Assembly: GCA_944321125.1 (NCBI GenBank)
Contig: CALUKD010000021.1
Coordinates: 1 to 61,685 of the forward strand
DNA length: 61,685 nucleotides
Source of the DNA: Candidatus Butyricimonas faecavium
GTDB taxonomy: Bacteria > Bacteroidota > Bacteroidia > Bacteroidales > Marinifilaceae
Direction: 5' to 3'
Notes under the pieces: model-generated
What the model saw: the letters and a program-made list of their open reading frames with translations, nothing else
Databases searched by the model: none
Told to the model about the DNA's origin: nothing
Shown: positions 1 through 13,398 of the stretch, piece by piece
Layout of the letters: the number at the start of each line of letters is the position of its first letter
Position numbering within the stretch: the first letter of the stretch is position 1
Position numbers and translations under genes: made by a program

Positions 1-389
1 ATTACGTTTGATGATTTTTAAGGATTCTGACATAGGTTTACTTAGATTTACAGTAAACTTTTCTCAGGATAATACAAGACAAAACTAGGGGAAATCCCAC
101 GGAAAACCTAGGGAAATAATTTCCCTTATTCAAAGTTCATTCGAAGCTTATTCGTAGCTCAAACATCACGGAATGACTAAGCTCTGAGTAAGCATCGAAT
201 GATCTCTGAGAAAGTGAAATTATTTGGGTTAGATTACTTCTTAATTTGGGTTAAATTAAAGTAATGACACAAACATTCAAATCTCGTCACTTTTCCTCCG
301 CATCCTTCATCATCTTTTCATTCCTTATTCTTAGAGATAGTCGTAAAAAAAGACTTTGAATTCAGCCTTATCCCCTTTTATTTATCGGG
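1..389. other. Intergenic stretch with three tandem 11-bp repeats
   Basis: No gene seen. At 126-158 there are three head-to-tail imperfect 11-mers (126-136, 137-147, 148-158) with consensus TTATTCGAAGC. An inverted relative differing at one base lies at 192-202. The stretch lies downstream of the minus-strand transporter gene. The 11-bp spacing places the copies on one face of the helix, which would suit protein binding, but no function is known to me. Confidence 0.6.
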
Positions 390-1325
390 TTAACATCGAT
401 TTCTTTTTATCGGAAGTTTTGGGAAAAGCTTCCTAAAACGTACTAAATAAGTTGTAACATTACTTCCTGCAACAATAATTGTCACAGCAAAAACAATCAT
501 CATAATCCCGCATCCCACTCTCACGGTCAAAGGTTCCCCGAAGATCGTCACCCCGAAAAATACCGCTGTCAAAGGTTCCAAAGCCCCTAAAATAGCCGTT
601 GGGGTAGAACCTATATACTGGATGGCTTGGGTAGTACAAAGAAATGATACGGCAGTTGGGAACACGGCCAAAGCAACTAGATTACCCCACAAATACCACG
701 TATCAACCACATGTAAATTAGCCCCGAAATCGACACGTACTAGGAATAAAGACAACCCGAAAAGTAAAACGTAAAATGTCAGTTTCAGTGTCGCAATCTC
801 CCGCAACAAGGGGCGATTTACAGCAACAATATAAATAGCATATGACAAAGCGGAAGCGATTACCAGAATTACTCCTGTCAAACTTAGCACAGAGCCATCC
901 TCACTTTTATAAAGTAAGGCAATACCACCCAACGCAAGCATGATACACAAAATCGTTTGTAACGTTAGTTTCTCTTTAAAAAGAAAAGCCATGATCAATG
1001 CCACCATAATCGGGTAAACGAATAACAACGTCGATGCGATACCAGCCGCCATATAATTATAACTCTGGAACAAGGTGAGGGACGAAAGGGCTACCAATAA
1101 TCCCACGATAATTAACGGAAATATCTCTTTCCGCTTTAATTTAAAATCTCTTCCCCGTAACTTAATCATTGCTCCCAACACCGGGATAGCAAACAAATAC
1201 CTGAAAAAAAGAACTGAATCCGGATTCATCCCCGCCTCGTACAGGGGAAGAGCAAACAAGGGGTTCATCCCATAAGTTGCTGCTGCAATGCCCCCTAACA
1301 CGTATCCTTTAGCTTTTACATTCAT
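390..1325 (-). CDS. EamA/DMT-family transporter
   Basis: A 311-residue, very hydrophobic protein with about ten predicted membrane segments arranged as two EamA repeats (roughly residues 5-140 and 150-290), the usual size for the drug/metabolite transporter superfamily. Family members sit in the inner membrane and typically export small metabolites or amino acids; the substrate cannot be inferred here. A proline/glycine-rich segment near residue 245 (SxPTAILGxLEPL) is typical of the second repeat. The gene stands alone, and a TACTTTTG-like -7 box on the minus strand (1356-1363) lies just upstream of the ATG. No -33 TTG was found at the right distance. Family call is secure, function is not. 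Confidence 0.88.
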   Translation of the reverse strand: MNVKAKGYVLGGIAAATYGMNPLFALPLYEAGMNPDSVLFFRYLFAIPVLGAMIKLRGRDFKLKRKEIFPLIIVGLLVALSSLTLFQSYNYMAAGIASTLLFVYPIMVALIMAFLFKEKLTLQTILCIMLALGGIALLYKSEDGSVLSLTGVILVIASALSYAIYIVAVNRPLLREIATLKLTFYVLLFGLSLFLVRVDFGANLHVVDTWYLWGNLVALAVFPTAVSFLCTTQAIQYIGSTPTAILGALEPLTAVFFGVTIFGEPLTVRVGCGIMMIVFAVTIIVAGSNVTTYLVRFRKLFPKLPIKRNRC

Positions 1326-1446
1326 AATTATAAACTCTCAAAATATTTAATCCGCCAAAAGTAAATCATTTATTTTGATCTTATATATGAATTCAGTAAA
1401 TTTAATTGATAGGATGACTATCTCTATTATCGCATAATTGGCAGAA

Positions 1447-1914
1447 TTATTTCAACGACTTTTTCAAAGTGGCAAGAGCCATATACATATGTGACCTTAC
1501 CGTATTTACCGAAATATTCAATTCATTAGCCACATCTATATATTTCCGTTTCCCCCAATAAACCTCTTTAAACACTTGACGACAGGCAAGTGGTAATTTC
1601 TCAACGGCCGCATAAATTTGTTTCAAATGTTGTACATACAATAATTCTCCCTCTATATCAACTTCCGTATCTGACAAATTATTATCAGGAATCTCATTAA
1701 TCAAATATCTAGTATCTCGTAAATAATTAAAAGCAAGGTGCCGCACGGCAACATACAAATACTGAATATCGACCTCTTTTTCTTGATGCTTTTCCAATAC
1801 TTTTAAAAACGCATCCTGTACAATATCTTCTGCAACGGATCTTATCTTCACGATCCGAAAAACATACAAAACAAGTTGTATGTAATAATGTTTAAAAAGA
1901 TCTTCCACCTTCAT
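1447..1914 (-). CDS. ECF RNA polymerase sigma-70 factor, FecI-like
   Basis: A 155-residue sigma factor of the extracytoplasmic-function type: region 2 at about residues 5-70 (with the AEDIVQDAFLKV core) and region 4 at about 100-153 (LPLACRQVFKEVYW, then a helix-turn-helix around ELNISVNTVRSHM). It would direct RNA polymerase to a small regulon, normally released by a FecR anti-sigma factor. No fecR gene adjoins it. It lies about 540 bp beyond the 3' end of SusCD locus 1, whose FecR (8360-9493) has only a stub sigma gene upstream. It may be the working partner of that FecR, which is inference. Confidence 0.9.
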   Translation of the reverse strand: MKVEDLFKHYYIQLVLYVFRIVKIRSVAEDIVQDAFLKVLEKHQEKEVDIQYLYVAVRHLAFNYLRDTRYLINEIPDNNLSDTEVDIEGELLYVQHLKQIYAAVEKLPLACRQVFKEVYWGKRKYIDVANELNISVNTVRSHMYMALATLKKSLK

Positions 1915-2458
1915 ATTCTGACACTTGATTTCAACAAATCTTCAAGTAGCAGAATCTCATAAATCAAATTTTGGATTAAAATGCCGCCATCTTTACCGAA
2001 ATACAGGAATTTCCTCATAATATCCAAGTATTTTCATTCTCTCCCCAGTCTCAAAAAAGAATATTTATCAAAATAAAGAAGGCGCAAGACTGTTAACTTT
2101 ATGCCATTGATAGGTTCTAGACAACCCAGCAGAACATAAGAAAACAGCTCACGCCTTTGGTTTTATATGCGTTCACACGTATACCACGACCAAAGAGAGA
2201 GCATCTTTTCCTTATTCCTTCTGCATAAATTGTCTAGATTCATCAATGAGGAATAAGCTAAACGCTTCCCAAAATTATACAAGTCTCCAATCGAGACCTT
2301 GCAAATATAAGAATAGTTTACCAAAGATGCCCAAACATGAGCTGTAATTATATAAAAGTAGGAAATATTTGGCAAATCAACGCTTCATATTTCCATTATC
2401 GTTTTTCATTATATTTTTAATAATGAAAAACGACAACAGCACTCAAAAGTATCTTAAA
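1915..2458. other. Intergenic region with unresolved small ORF
   Basis: No gene recognised in 544 bp. A 70-codon minus-strand reading frame (2163-2375) resembles nothing I know and has no clear ribosome-binding site. The inverted repeat described at 2400-2432 is the only clear structure. The stretch could be remnant DNA between locus 1 and the sigma gene. Confidence 0.4.
2400..2432 (-). terminator. Inverted repeat after the locus 1 operon, possible terminator
   Basis: A perfect 13-bp inverted repeat (2400-2412 and 2420-2432) with a 7-base loop lies 27 bp past the stop of the last locus 1 lipoprotein. The stem is AT-rich and no T-run follows it on the minus strand, so a terminator role is plausible by position but not demonstrated. 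Confidence 0.4.
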
Positions 2459-3379
2459 CTAAAATTCTGGAATTTTCTGAATCTTAGTCTGCAATGGTAT
2501 TTTAAAACCAATTAATTCTAGTCCCAAAATAACCCCTTTTCGTCCATCTTGAGTCATAAAACCGATTCGATCATCAGGAGCGACATCAATCACGTCCGTC
2601 GCATTCGAGAAATCCAATTGACGGATTTCCTCATCCCCAATCCTCATCCACGGTAAATCAACCTTAATAAATTTCGTATTCAACATGGTATTGTAATCAT
2701 AATTCAACAACACTGCATTCATCATCCCATCAATCTGATCTTGAGTTCTTGAGCTTCCAGGCGACATGAACCGAATTTTATAATCACTCGGACCATCTTG
2801 AAAACTAAACACAACCACATCAATTGAATCTTTTTTGGATTGGTAAAAATCTTCTGTATATGGTTTATGATGCGTGGCAGAATAGAATCGCCCACCTGTA
2901 GCTGTCAAGGGGTGTCCTCCTACAATCATTTTTACAGAGTTATAGATATAGTTCCCAACTTTAGCTTGAGCTTTCACGGATGAACGTACTCCTTTATCCG
3001 TGGTAAAGGTAAAACGCATACTGAGTGTATCACCAATCGTTACATCAGTCAACACGATCGGATAGTTGACAACAATACTCCGGACATCACGATTAAAATA
3101 CCCATTCTCATCCACACTAATTGTATCAACGATTTCATAACGAATCTTTCCTCCCAAAGGTTGAAAATCGTGACTTTTCTCCGTCAATTCCACCCGTTTT
3201 ATAATATCATTAGTTGTAGCCAATACCTTAAAGCTAATCGTGTCCCCGGGATTCCCAATCGGGAGAGAAGTCGTTTCCAACAAGATCACGTTAATATCAT
3301 CCGACTGTTCCAATACCTCACTGATATTGTCACAACTATAAACCAATAATCCCAATATAAATAACTTAATATATTTCAT
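2459..3379 (-). CDS. SusCD-associated lipoprotein, unknown family
   Basis: A 306-residue predicted lipoprotein: a short hydrophobic leader ends in a cysteine near residue 16 (LLVYSCDN). The rest is beta-rich and I do not recognise a named domain. It follows susD by 30 bp at the distal end of the locus 1 operon, the place where Bacteroidetes loci usually carry an accessory surface lipoprotein that helps bind the ligand. A surface-binding role is inferred from position only. The ATG at 3377-3379 opens directly onto a good signal peptide. Confidence 0.75.
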   Translation of the reverse strand: MKYIKLFILGLLVYSCDNISEVLEQSDDINVILLETTSLPIGNPGDTISFKVLATTNDIIKRVELTEKSHDFQPLGGKIRYEIVDTISVDENGYFNRDVRSIVVNYPIVLTDVTIGDTLSMRFTFTTDKGVRSSVKAQAKVGNYIYNSVKMIVGGHPLTATGGRFYSATHHKPYTEDFYQSKKDSIDVVVFSFQDGPSDYKIRFMSPGSSRTQDQIDGMMNAVLLNYDYNTMLNTKFIKVDLPWMRIGDEEIRQLDFSNATDVIDVAPDDRIGFMTQDGRKGVILGLELIGFKIPLQTKIQKIPEF

Positions 3380-3408
3380 AGCCCTTGTTATTTAATAAAT
3401 TATATAGA

Positions 3409-4833
3409 TTAAATTTTCGGATTATCTTCCATATTCGGGTTATTCTGTAGCTCGCCCATAGGAATCGGAAAAGCCAGCATGGCATCATCTTGATAATTAA
3501 TATTGAAATCTGCCAACTTACGTCCACCGCTTTTGGTCGATTTAAAACGAATCACCGTGAACCACTCACTATCATTTTCACAACAGACTTCACACAAGAT
3601 TTCTTTATAGATAGCCGTCATCAGTTTATCCTCTGTATCACACTCAGCCTCCGTCAACTCCGTGTTACCGGAACGCCTCCTCAATACGTTTAACTCTTCG
3701 ATAACATCTTTCACGGGAGCACCACTTCGAGCTAACCCTTCTGCCTTGATCAAGTACATTTGAGCCAAACGCATATAAAAAACCGGACAATTACCATCCT
3801 CTCTCCATATTTTACTCCAAACCCATTGTTTTTGATCCTTACTGGCCGCTTCGTATAGGATATTTTGTAATGTCTGTGAGAAACGTTCATCTTTATTCAG
3901 ACCCGACCCCATGTAAATATAAGCCGTGTAATCAATTATCCCACCAAACATTCTTTTCACACTTTCACTCTTATTATCAGCTTGTTTATATACCGTACTT
4001 GAAAGGAAACGAGAGAATATAACTTCTTTAGAATTATAATCTTTTGCAAAAACATCCGTAAAAGTCTCTTCCAACTGAAAACCGCCATGATCAATCACTT
4101 CCTGCGCAAGTTTTGCAGCATTGGCGTAATCCTCTCCTTCCCCACGGATCATCAACAAATTGGCTTTAAAAGCCATCGCAGCCCCCTTAGAAGCTTGAAA
4201 GCAGGTCGTATAATCCGGCCCGTTTTCTATTGCATAATCTAGATCCTCAATAATTTGATTGTAACTATCCCGCATACTCATCCGAGCCTTAGCATTTACA
4301 GCCAAAGAAGCCGGTTCTGTACGAATCAATACCCCATAAGGACTATTCACATCCCAAAAGTAAGCAAAATATTTCAGCAAGAACATATGCCCGAAAGCCC
4401 TCATAAAACGGGCTTCGGCAATAATCTCTTTTTTCCGGTTATCTCTAAACTTACTATCACTCAATTTATCTACATAATAAATCACGTTGTTTGCAGCATT
4501 GATCATCTGATAGGCATAACTCCATTTATCCCTCACTTCCAAACCATCTGCAGCAAGTCTCAATAAGGTTAAAGACTCAGCATAAGTTCCGGAAGTCCAT
4601 GAAACTAAACCGGACCGCACGGCATTGTCTGCGATGTAATAGGAGTCAAAAACCCGTTCGCCAAGAAAGGAATACACACCTAACAAAGCTGTTTCCGATG
4701 AAGCTTCATCCACAATAGCATTCTCGGCCGTCAAATCGTGTTTAGGAAGTTCGTTTTCGAACAAACTATCGCATGAACAACAAAGGTATACAGCCAAAAT
4801 GATTATCACAATTTTCATAAAACTATATTTCAT
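3409..4833 (-). CDS. SusD/RagB-family outer-membrane lipoprotein (locus 1)
   Basis: A 474-residue SusD-like protein. The leader ends at a lipobox cysteine near residue 21 (YLCCSCDS). An N-terminal SusD-like part and a C-terminal RagB/SusD part follow, with the typical helical TPR-like stretch including AEARFMRAFGHMFLLKYF. SusD proteins form the hinged lid over the SusC channel and bind the ligand at the cell surface. The gene lies 33 bp after the second half of the broken susC, so it can still be transcribed, but its partner channel is interrupted by a stop. A second in-frame ATG five codons in is an alternative start. Confidence 0.92.
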   Translation of the reverse strand: MKYSFMKIVIIILAVYLCCSCDSLFENELPKHDLTAENAIVDEASSETALLGVYSFLGERVFDSYYIADNAVRSGLVSWTSGTYAESLTLLRLAADGLEVRDKWSYAYQMINAANNVIYYVDKLSDSKFRDNRKKEIIAEARFMRAFGHMFLLKYFAYFWDVNSPYGVLIRTEPASLAVNAKARMSMRDSYNQIIEDLDYAIENGPDYTTCFQASKGAAMAFKANLLMIRGEGEDYANAAKLAQEVIDHGGFQLEETFTDVFAKDYNSKEVIFSRFLSSTVYKQADNKSESVKRMFGGIIDYTAYIYMGSGLNKDERFSQTLQNILYEAASKDQKQWVWSKIWREDGNCPVFYMRLAQMYLIKAEGLARSGAPVKDVIEELNVLRRRSGNTELTEAECDTEDKLMTAIYKEILCEVCCENDSEWFTVIRFKSTKSGGRKLADFNINYQDDAMLAFPIPMGELQNNPNMEDNPKI

Positions 4834-4866
4834 ACTTGGTCTTCATTTACATTTCACATTATTTTA

Positions 4867-7800
4867 TCAGAAAGATATTCTTGCTCCAACATTAAAAGTC
4901 CGAGTCATAGGATACACACTATTATCAACAGCTGCACCCGCGATACGATTAGAACTAAAACTTTCCGGATTAGGTCCCGGGTAACTCGTAAAAGTATATA
5001 CATTATTTACCGAGAACGAGATATCCAAAGATTTTATAAAACCTGTTTTCTCCACAATTTTAGTTGGTATACTATAATTCAAGTTCAAATTCTGTATTTT
5101 GAAATAAGAAGCATCATGTAAGTAGAAATCAGAAAAATAACTTGATAACTTGTTTTCTATCTTCATTTTCGGATATTTAGAAGTTGGGTTCTCGGGAGTC
5201 CAACGCTTCAACGCGATATCCAACAAATTTGCAGGAGTTGACCAACTCATATTGAATTGTTTACCTTCTCCATCCCAAGATTTCATGTTCCCATAACTAA
5301 AAGACCCCTGCACGCTCAAAGAAAATCCGTTCCAACTGACACGTAAAGATACTCCTCCTGAAAAATCAGGAACCGAAGAACCTAGTACAGTTTTATCTTC
5401 ATCAGATTGGTAATCGAAATTAACCCGTCCGTCACCACTCAAATCTACAAATTTAATGTCCCCCGGAGAAGTTTTATCATATTTACTCACTCCTTGATAA
5501 GGATAATCACCATTCAGAGCCTCACAACGATCCACCTCTTCTTGTGACTGAAATATCCCATCAGTTTTGTAACCATAGAATAAACCCAAGGTTTTACCTT
5601 CTTGAATAACGGTATTACTTAATGTAGAAGTAGTAAGCGATGACCTGAATTCTCGATCTAGATTGGTAATTTTACTTATATTTTTAGAGATATTAAACCC
5701 TAATTCTAAACGAACCTTTTTACCATCTAAAATACGAGTGTTCATATTGAATTCGATCCCTTTATTCTCGATCGAAGCCAAATTTACCGTCGCATTAGTC
5801 GTAATTCCCAAACTAGGTGCCGGAGTAAAAGGATAAAGCACATCTGTACTCTTTTTCAAATAAATGCCGAGCGTACCGGTAATCCGAGAACGTTTTAATA
5901 ATCCAAAATCAAGAGCTAAATTGTATTGTTCAGTACTTTCCCATTTCAAATCGTCATTTCCAATTTGTCTGGGAATAAAAGCCGGTTTATCTAAGTATTC
6001 CGTGGACCGGAACATAGCTCTCCAACCGTATTCCCCAACAGAAGCCATTCCCGTCAAGCCCCAACTAGCCCGAATCTTTAACAGAGTAAGCCACGATTTA
6101 TCTTTCAGAAAATTTTCTCCGGCAATATTCCAAGCCAATGCCACAGCAGGAAATGTCCCATAACGATTATTTCGGGCAAATGAAGAAGAAGCGTCTCTAC
6201 GAACGGAACCCGTAAAATAGTATTTCCCACCATAATTATAATTTAAACGTAAGAAGTAGGAGAACATAACGGCTGCCGAGGAACTACCATTTTTATAAGC
6301 AAAATTAGCTCCTTGCCATAATCCAGTTTGAATTTTATCATCCGGAAAATCATTAAACCCAATACTACAGCTTTCTCGGCTACGATGCGTGTAAGTCAAA
6401 CCGGCAACAGCGTCAAACATATGCTTTTTCAAAGCCTTGGCATAAGACAATGTGGCTTCTAATTCCTTTTTCTGAGAAGTCGTGGTCGTTTCAATTAAAC
6501 TTCCTTTTTGTCCCGTATAACCAGCACTTCCGTTATAGGTTGTACTCGGTTTATAATCCCGACCTTTTTCATCATCATAATTATAAGAGAACATAGCTCG
6601 TAAGTTCATCCCTTGAATAATTGAAGCTTCAGCAGAAACAGAACCATACAGATTTTTAGTTTTCCGATTATTCTCGTTTTACAGTTCCACCAATGGATTA
6701 CTTAAATAATTTGTCTGATTATTATAATCATATCTATGAATATAGTATGAACCATCCTCATTATAAGCAGGCAGATCAGGACGGGCTGAAGCTGCCGTCA
6801 TCAAAGATTGATTGTTAATATCATTATCCCCAAAATCACCTTTCAGAGAAATAGCTGTTCTCAAAAACTTATACGGACGCATATCCACGTTTAACGACAA
6901 ATTATATTTCTCATCTCTCGTATTAGGTAACATACCAACATTTTCATTGTAACCAAAAGAAAGATAATAACGAGCTTCTGGAACACCTCCCGAAATAGAA
7001 AAGTTGTGGGTTTGTTTAGATGGTGTACGCATAAGTAATTTCATCCATTCTGTATTTGCTTCTCCGAAAAAACCAGGAGCCATGATAGCCATATAGCCTG
7101 GATAAGATTCGATTCGGTCATAATTATTTTCCATGGCAGAATTTCTCACGGCCTCAAAAAGTAACAGTTTAAATTCTTCGGGAGAAAGAGTATTAATGCT
7201 AGACGTCAATTGTGCAAAACCACGATTATAACTATAAGAAACCCTCGGTTTACCTATCATTTCCCCTCGTTTGCTAGCAATGATGATCACCCCTGCAGAA
7301 GCTCGGGAACCATAAATAGCGGCCGCAGAGGCATCTGTTAACACATCTAAACTTTTTACATCACGAGGATTAAGTTGACCGATATTGAAATTATCTGGCA
7401 TAGGGACCCCGTCTAACACTATTAAAGGATTGACGTTCCCCTTAATGGAAGAAATACCACGAATCTGAATCTGCACTTCGGCCCCGGGAGCATCACTACC
7501 TGTCAGAACATACATACCCGGAACTTGTCCTTGGATGATCTGTCCGATGTCCGTGGCAGCAGATTCTGAAAGCAGTCGTTCATCTATATGGAATACGCTA
7601 CCCGTCAAATCTTTCTTTTGAGCAGTTCCGTACCCGATAGCTACGACTTCATTTAACTCGTTGATCTCTTCTTCCATCACAACAATGATTTCTTTTCCCC
7701 CTTCAGCAATAAACTCTTTCGATTTATATCCCACAAAAGTTGCTTTTAATGTAATTCCCGTTTGAGGAACGACGATCGTAAAGACTCCATTTACATCGGT

Positions 7801-8250
7801 TATTACCCCGGTTGTCGTATTTTTAATCATAATCGTTGCCCCAGGTAATAACTCTCCGGATTTATCTCGTACAATTCCTTTGATTTCAATCCCATTTATT
7901 GGGGTCTCTTTCTTGTCGGCAAGCGTGATGACGATGGTTCGCCCTTGCAGGATGTATTTCAATCCCGTACCTGTTAAACATGCTTCAAGAGCCTCCTCCA
8001 ATTTCACGTTTTTAACATCAATAGTTACATTCTTGTAAACATTGACCTGTTTCAGGTTAAATAACACTTTATAAGGAGATTGAGACTCAATGACCCGTAA
8101 TACTTGATCTAAAGGTTTGTTTTTCATTTTCAATGTTATATTCTGACTATAAACTCCATAAGAGAAACTAATTAGTAGAATAAACATAAGGCACAAGAGT
8201 TTCATGCATTTCGCCATTGGCGAAAATTCAAATAATAGATTTTTTTTCAT
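4867..8250 (-). pseudogene. SusC/RagA-family TonB-dependent receptor, interrupted by an in-frame TAA
   Basis: Read without the stop, this is a full-size SusC of about 1,127 codons. It has a signal peptide (to about residue 35), an STN domain (about 36-106), a carboxypeptidase-regulatory-like beta domain (about 120-195), a TonB-box-like stretch ending VVAIGYG, a plug, and a barrel closing with the C-terminal GARISF. Codon 524 is TAA (6679-6681). The frame is the same on both sides and protein homology continues through the gap, for example NPLVEL, stop, NENNRKTKNLYG. This is therefore a single nonsense change, not a frameshift. Either product alone would lack a complete barrel. The gene lies between fecR and susD. 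A sequencing error or suppression at the stop cannot be excluded. Confidence 0.88.
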
Positions 8251-8359
8251 ACTTTTGTTATGATTTGAATTTGTTGCTATCAGTATTTTTTTACAAATTT
8301 CGAATCGATGCCGGAAAATGTTGCTAGCTATTTCCGGCTTTTTTCGAAATATAAATATC

Positions 8360-9493
8360 CTATTTCCGGATATAAACAGTTCGATCTTTTATCTCATAGT
8401 GCATCGTTTTGGTTAATACTAACATATCTAACACTTCAGTAATTTCATCACTCCGGGTTATCGTTCCATAAAAAAGTTCCGATTTCAATTCTTCATTTTC
8501 AAATACAACATTCACGTCATACCAACGGGCAATTTTCCTCATCAATGATTCCATAGATTCGTTATCAAAGAAAAATTGACCATCAAGCCAAGAAATGAAA
8601 AGCCCAACATTTACTTGATTTACAACATACTTACCAGAGGTTATATCTACTACACACTGCTCTCCCGCTAACAATTTACAAATGTTCTCTCCCTCTGTTA
8701 AAATATTAACACCACCTTGAACCAAAGTTGTCTGAATGAAAGCTTCAGAAGAATAAGCCATCACATTGAAGGAAGTCCCAGTCACTTCCACTTCCAATTT
8801 TTTAGTCTTTACAATAAAAGGTTTCGTTTCATCCTTAGTTACCTCAAAAAATGCTTCTCCTTCAAGGTAAACGATTCGGGAATCACCTAAAAATTCTGAA
8901 GGATACTGTAATCGGGAATCAGCATTCAAACGAATTACAGTTCCATCAGCCAAAGTCAAAGAGAAATTGCATCCCTTGGGAACAAACAGTCTATTTAATC
9001 GGATTTCTTTTGCTACCACAATATTTCCGGAATCTTTCTTACAGGTATCATTTTCCATTTCCCCTTTATCATTCATGACTAAAGTTTTCACATCCAAAAC
9101 CAATGTCTCTCCATCTGCTCGTTCAAGAGTAACTTTTTTCGGATCTTGCTTATAAGTAATCGGATCTGCCTCCATTTTTGGAAAAGAAAAAAACAGAAAC
9201 GATATTCCAATCGCAAATAATAACATAGCAGCAATACTGGCAATAGATAGGAAAAGCATTCTTCTTCCTCGTAATTTTCTATTTTTCTTCTGCAATTTTT
9301 CCCATTCATTTTCAAGATCGATTGTTCCAACCAATTCCAATTCGTCAATATGCTCGTAAGAGAATTGCAATTTTTTAGCTAGAACCTGATATTCTGGAAA
9401 CTTTTGAAACAATACTTCCAATTCTTTCCGTTCATTTCCAGACAATTCATCTTGAAATGCTAACGCCAATAATTCTAACAATCTCTTTTCCAT
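8360..9493 (-). CDS. FecR-family anti-sigma factor (locus 1)
   Basis: About 377 residues from the ATG at 9493. The frame runs nine codons further upstream, but this start gives the usual short N-terminus. The order is a cytoplasmic sigma-binding region (about 1-70), one membrane segment (about 77-98), a periplasmic FecR domain (about 150-265, containing RLNADSRLQYPSEF and GEAFFEV), and a C-terminal DUF4974 domain (about 300-375). It should hold its sigma factor inactive until the SusC/TonB signal arrives. In locus 1 no full sigma gene lies upstream: the next gene is an oppositely oriented beta-galactosidase, and beyond it only a sigma stub. Confidence 0.92.
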   Translation of the reverse strand: MEKRLLELLALAFQDELSGNERKELEVLFQKFPEYQVLAKKLQFSYEHIDELELVGTIDLENEWEKLQKKNRKLRGRRMLFLSIASIAAMLLFAIGISFLFFSFPKMEADPITYKQDPKKVTLERADGETLVLDVKTLVMNDKGEMENDTCKKDSGNIVVAKEIRLNRLFVPKGCNFSLTLADGTVIRLNADSRLQYPSEFLGDSRIVYLEGEAFFEVTKDETKPFIVKTKKLEVEVTGTSFNVMAYSSEAFIQTTLVQGGVNILTEGENICKLLAGEQCVVDITSGKYVVNQVNVGLFISWLDGQFFFDNESMESLMRKIARWYDVNVVFENEELKSELFYGTITRSDEITEVLDMLVLTKTMHYEIKDRTVYIRK

Positions 9494-9578
9494 CTTGTCT
9501 ATTTTATAGACATAACACACATATTGAAAAAATCATTAGCACTTTTTACAATTTTAACAAAAAAACTACTATCTTTAG

Positions 9579-12836
<3,258 letters not shown>

Positions 12837-12842
12837 CAGAAA

Positions 12843-12893
12843 GGGTGTCAAAAGTTTATAAAGTCCTTAGAGATTTACGAACTTTTGACACAT
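12843..12893. terminator. Hairpin between convergent lacZ-like gene and sigma stub
   Basis: The arms 12845-12856 and 12880-12891 (GTGTCAAAAGTT and its exact complement) form a 12-bp stem starting 9 bp after the beta-galactosidase stop. The stop codon of the sigma stub lies inside the loop and stem. It probably ends transcription for the beta-galactosidase. The arms resemble the two GAGGGT hairpins in locus 3. Confidence 0.6.
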
Positions 12894-13129
12894 TCCTCTC
12901 TCACTATTCTCATGATCTGTACCCAAAAAAACAAACCACCCAGGCGACTTTTTAATCGATAAATAGTCTCCCTTTTACAAGCTCGCACATCTTTTTCCGG
13001 AAAAGAAAGAATTTCTGCAATTTCCTTATTATTCTTACCTTGAAGGTACAACCAAAATATCTTCCTGTAATCTTCAGGTAATTCCATAATAGCTAAATAT
13101 AACTCTCGATAAATATTTTCCCGTACCAA
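12875..13129 (-). pseudogene. Truncated ECF sigma factor, region 4 only
   Basis: Only about 84 codons remain, with a TTG as the first possible start. They encode the end of a FecI-type sigma factor: the LYLAIMELPEDYRKIFWLYLQG segment of region 4 (split here as LYLAIMELPEDYRK then IFWLYLQG), then a helix-turn-helix (NNKEIAEILSFPEKDVRA). Region 2, needed to bind core polymerase and the -10 element, is absent, and a stop lies in frame 9 codons upstream. It is most simply the relic of the sigma gene that once preceded the locus 1 fecR, now separated from it by the beta-galactosidase. A stand-alone regulator is possible but less likely. Confidence 0.75.
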
Positions 13130-13317
13130 ATTATAACCCTTTTGTCCAAATGATCACGGGCAAATATAAAACATTCTTTCCAACAAACAAAACCCTATAT
13201 AGTGGATAAATTTTATAGTCTAATAAAGAATGTGAAGTTAATTCTAAAACGGGAAAAAGTTGAAAAATTAAAATATAGACTAAAAAAACTAACTACTATA
13301 ATCTTTTCAAATAGAAA

Positions 13318-13369
13318 AAACTGTAATTTAAGATGATAAACCATATTGTTTTCATTTAAATTACAGTTT
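13318..13369 (-). terminator. Rho-independent terminator of SusCD locus 2
   Basis: A perfect 14-bp stem (13318-13331 paired with 13356-13369) lies 30 bp past the stop of the thioredoxin-like gene and is followed on the minus strand by a run of six T. It fits the end of the operon that starts at 23568. Confidence 0.8.
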
Positions 13370-13398
13370 CAAAGTACTAATTTTTAATGCCTTATCAA

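Noticed and set aside
2163-2375. 70-codon minus-strand ORF between the sigma gene and locus 1
   Set aside because: No recognisable domain, no clear start signal, and odd residue composition. Left as an unresolved frame rather than a gene.
6609-6681. Frameshift as the cause of the split susC
   Set aside because: The two halves are in the same frame (72 bases, 24 codons between the stop and the later ATG), so the break is a nonsense codon only.
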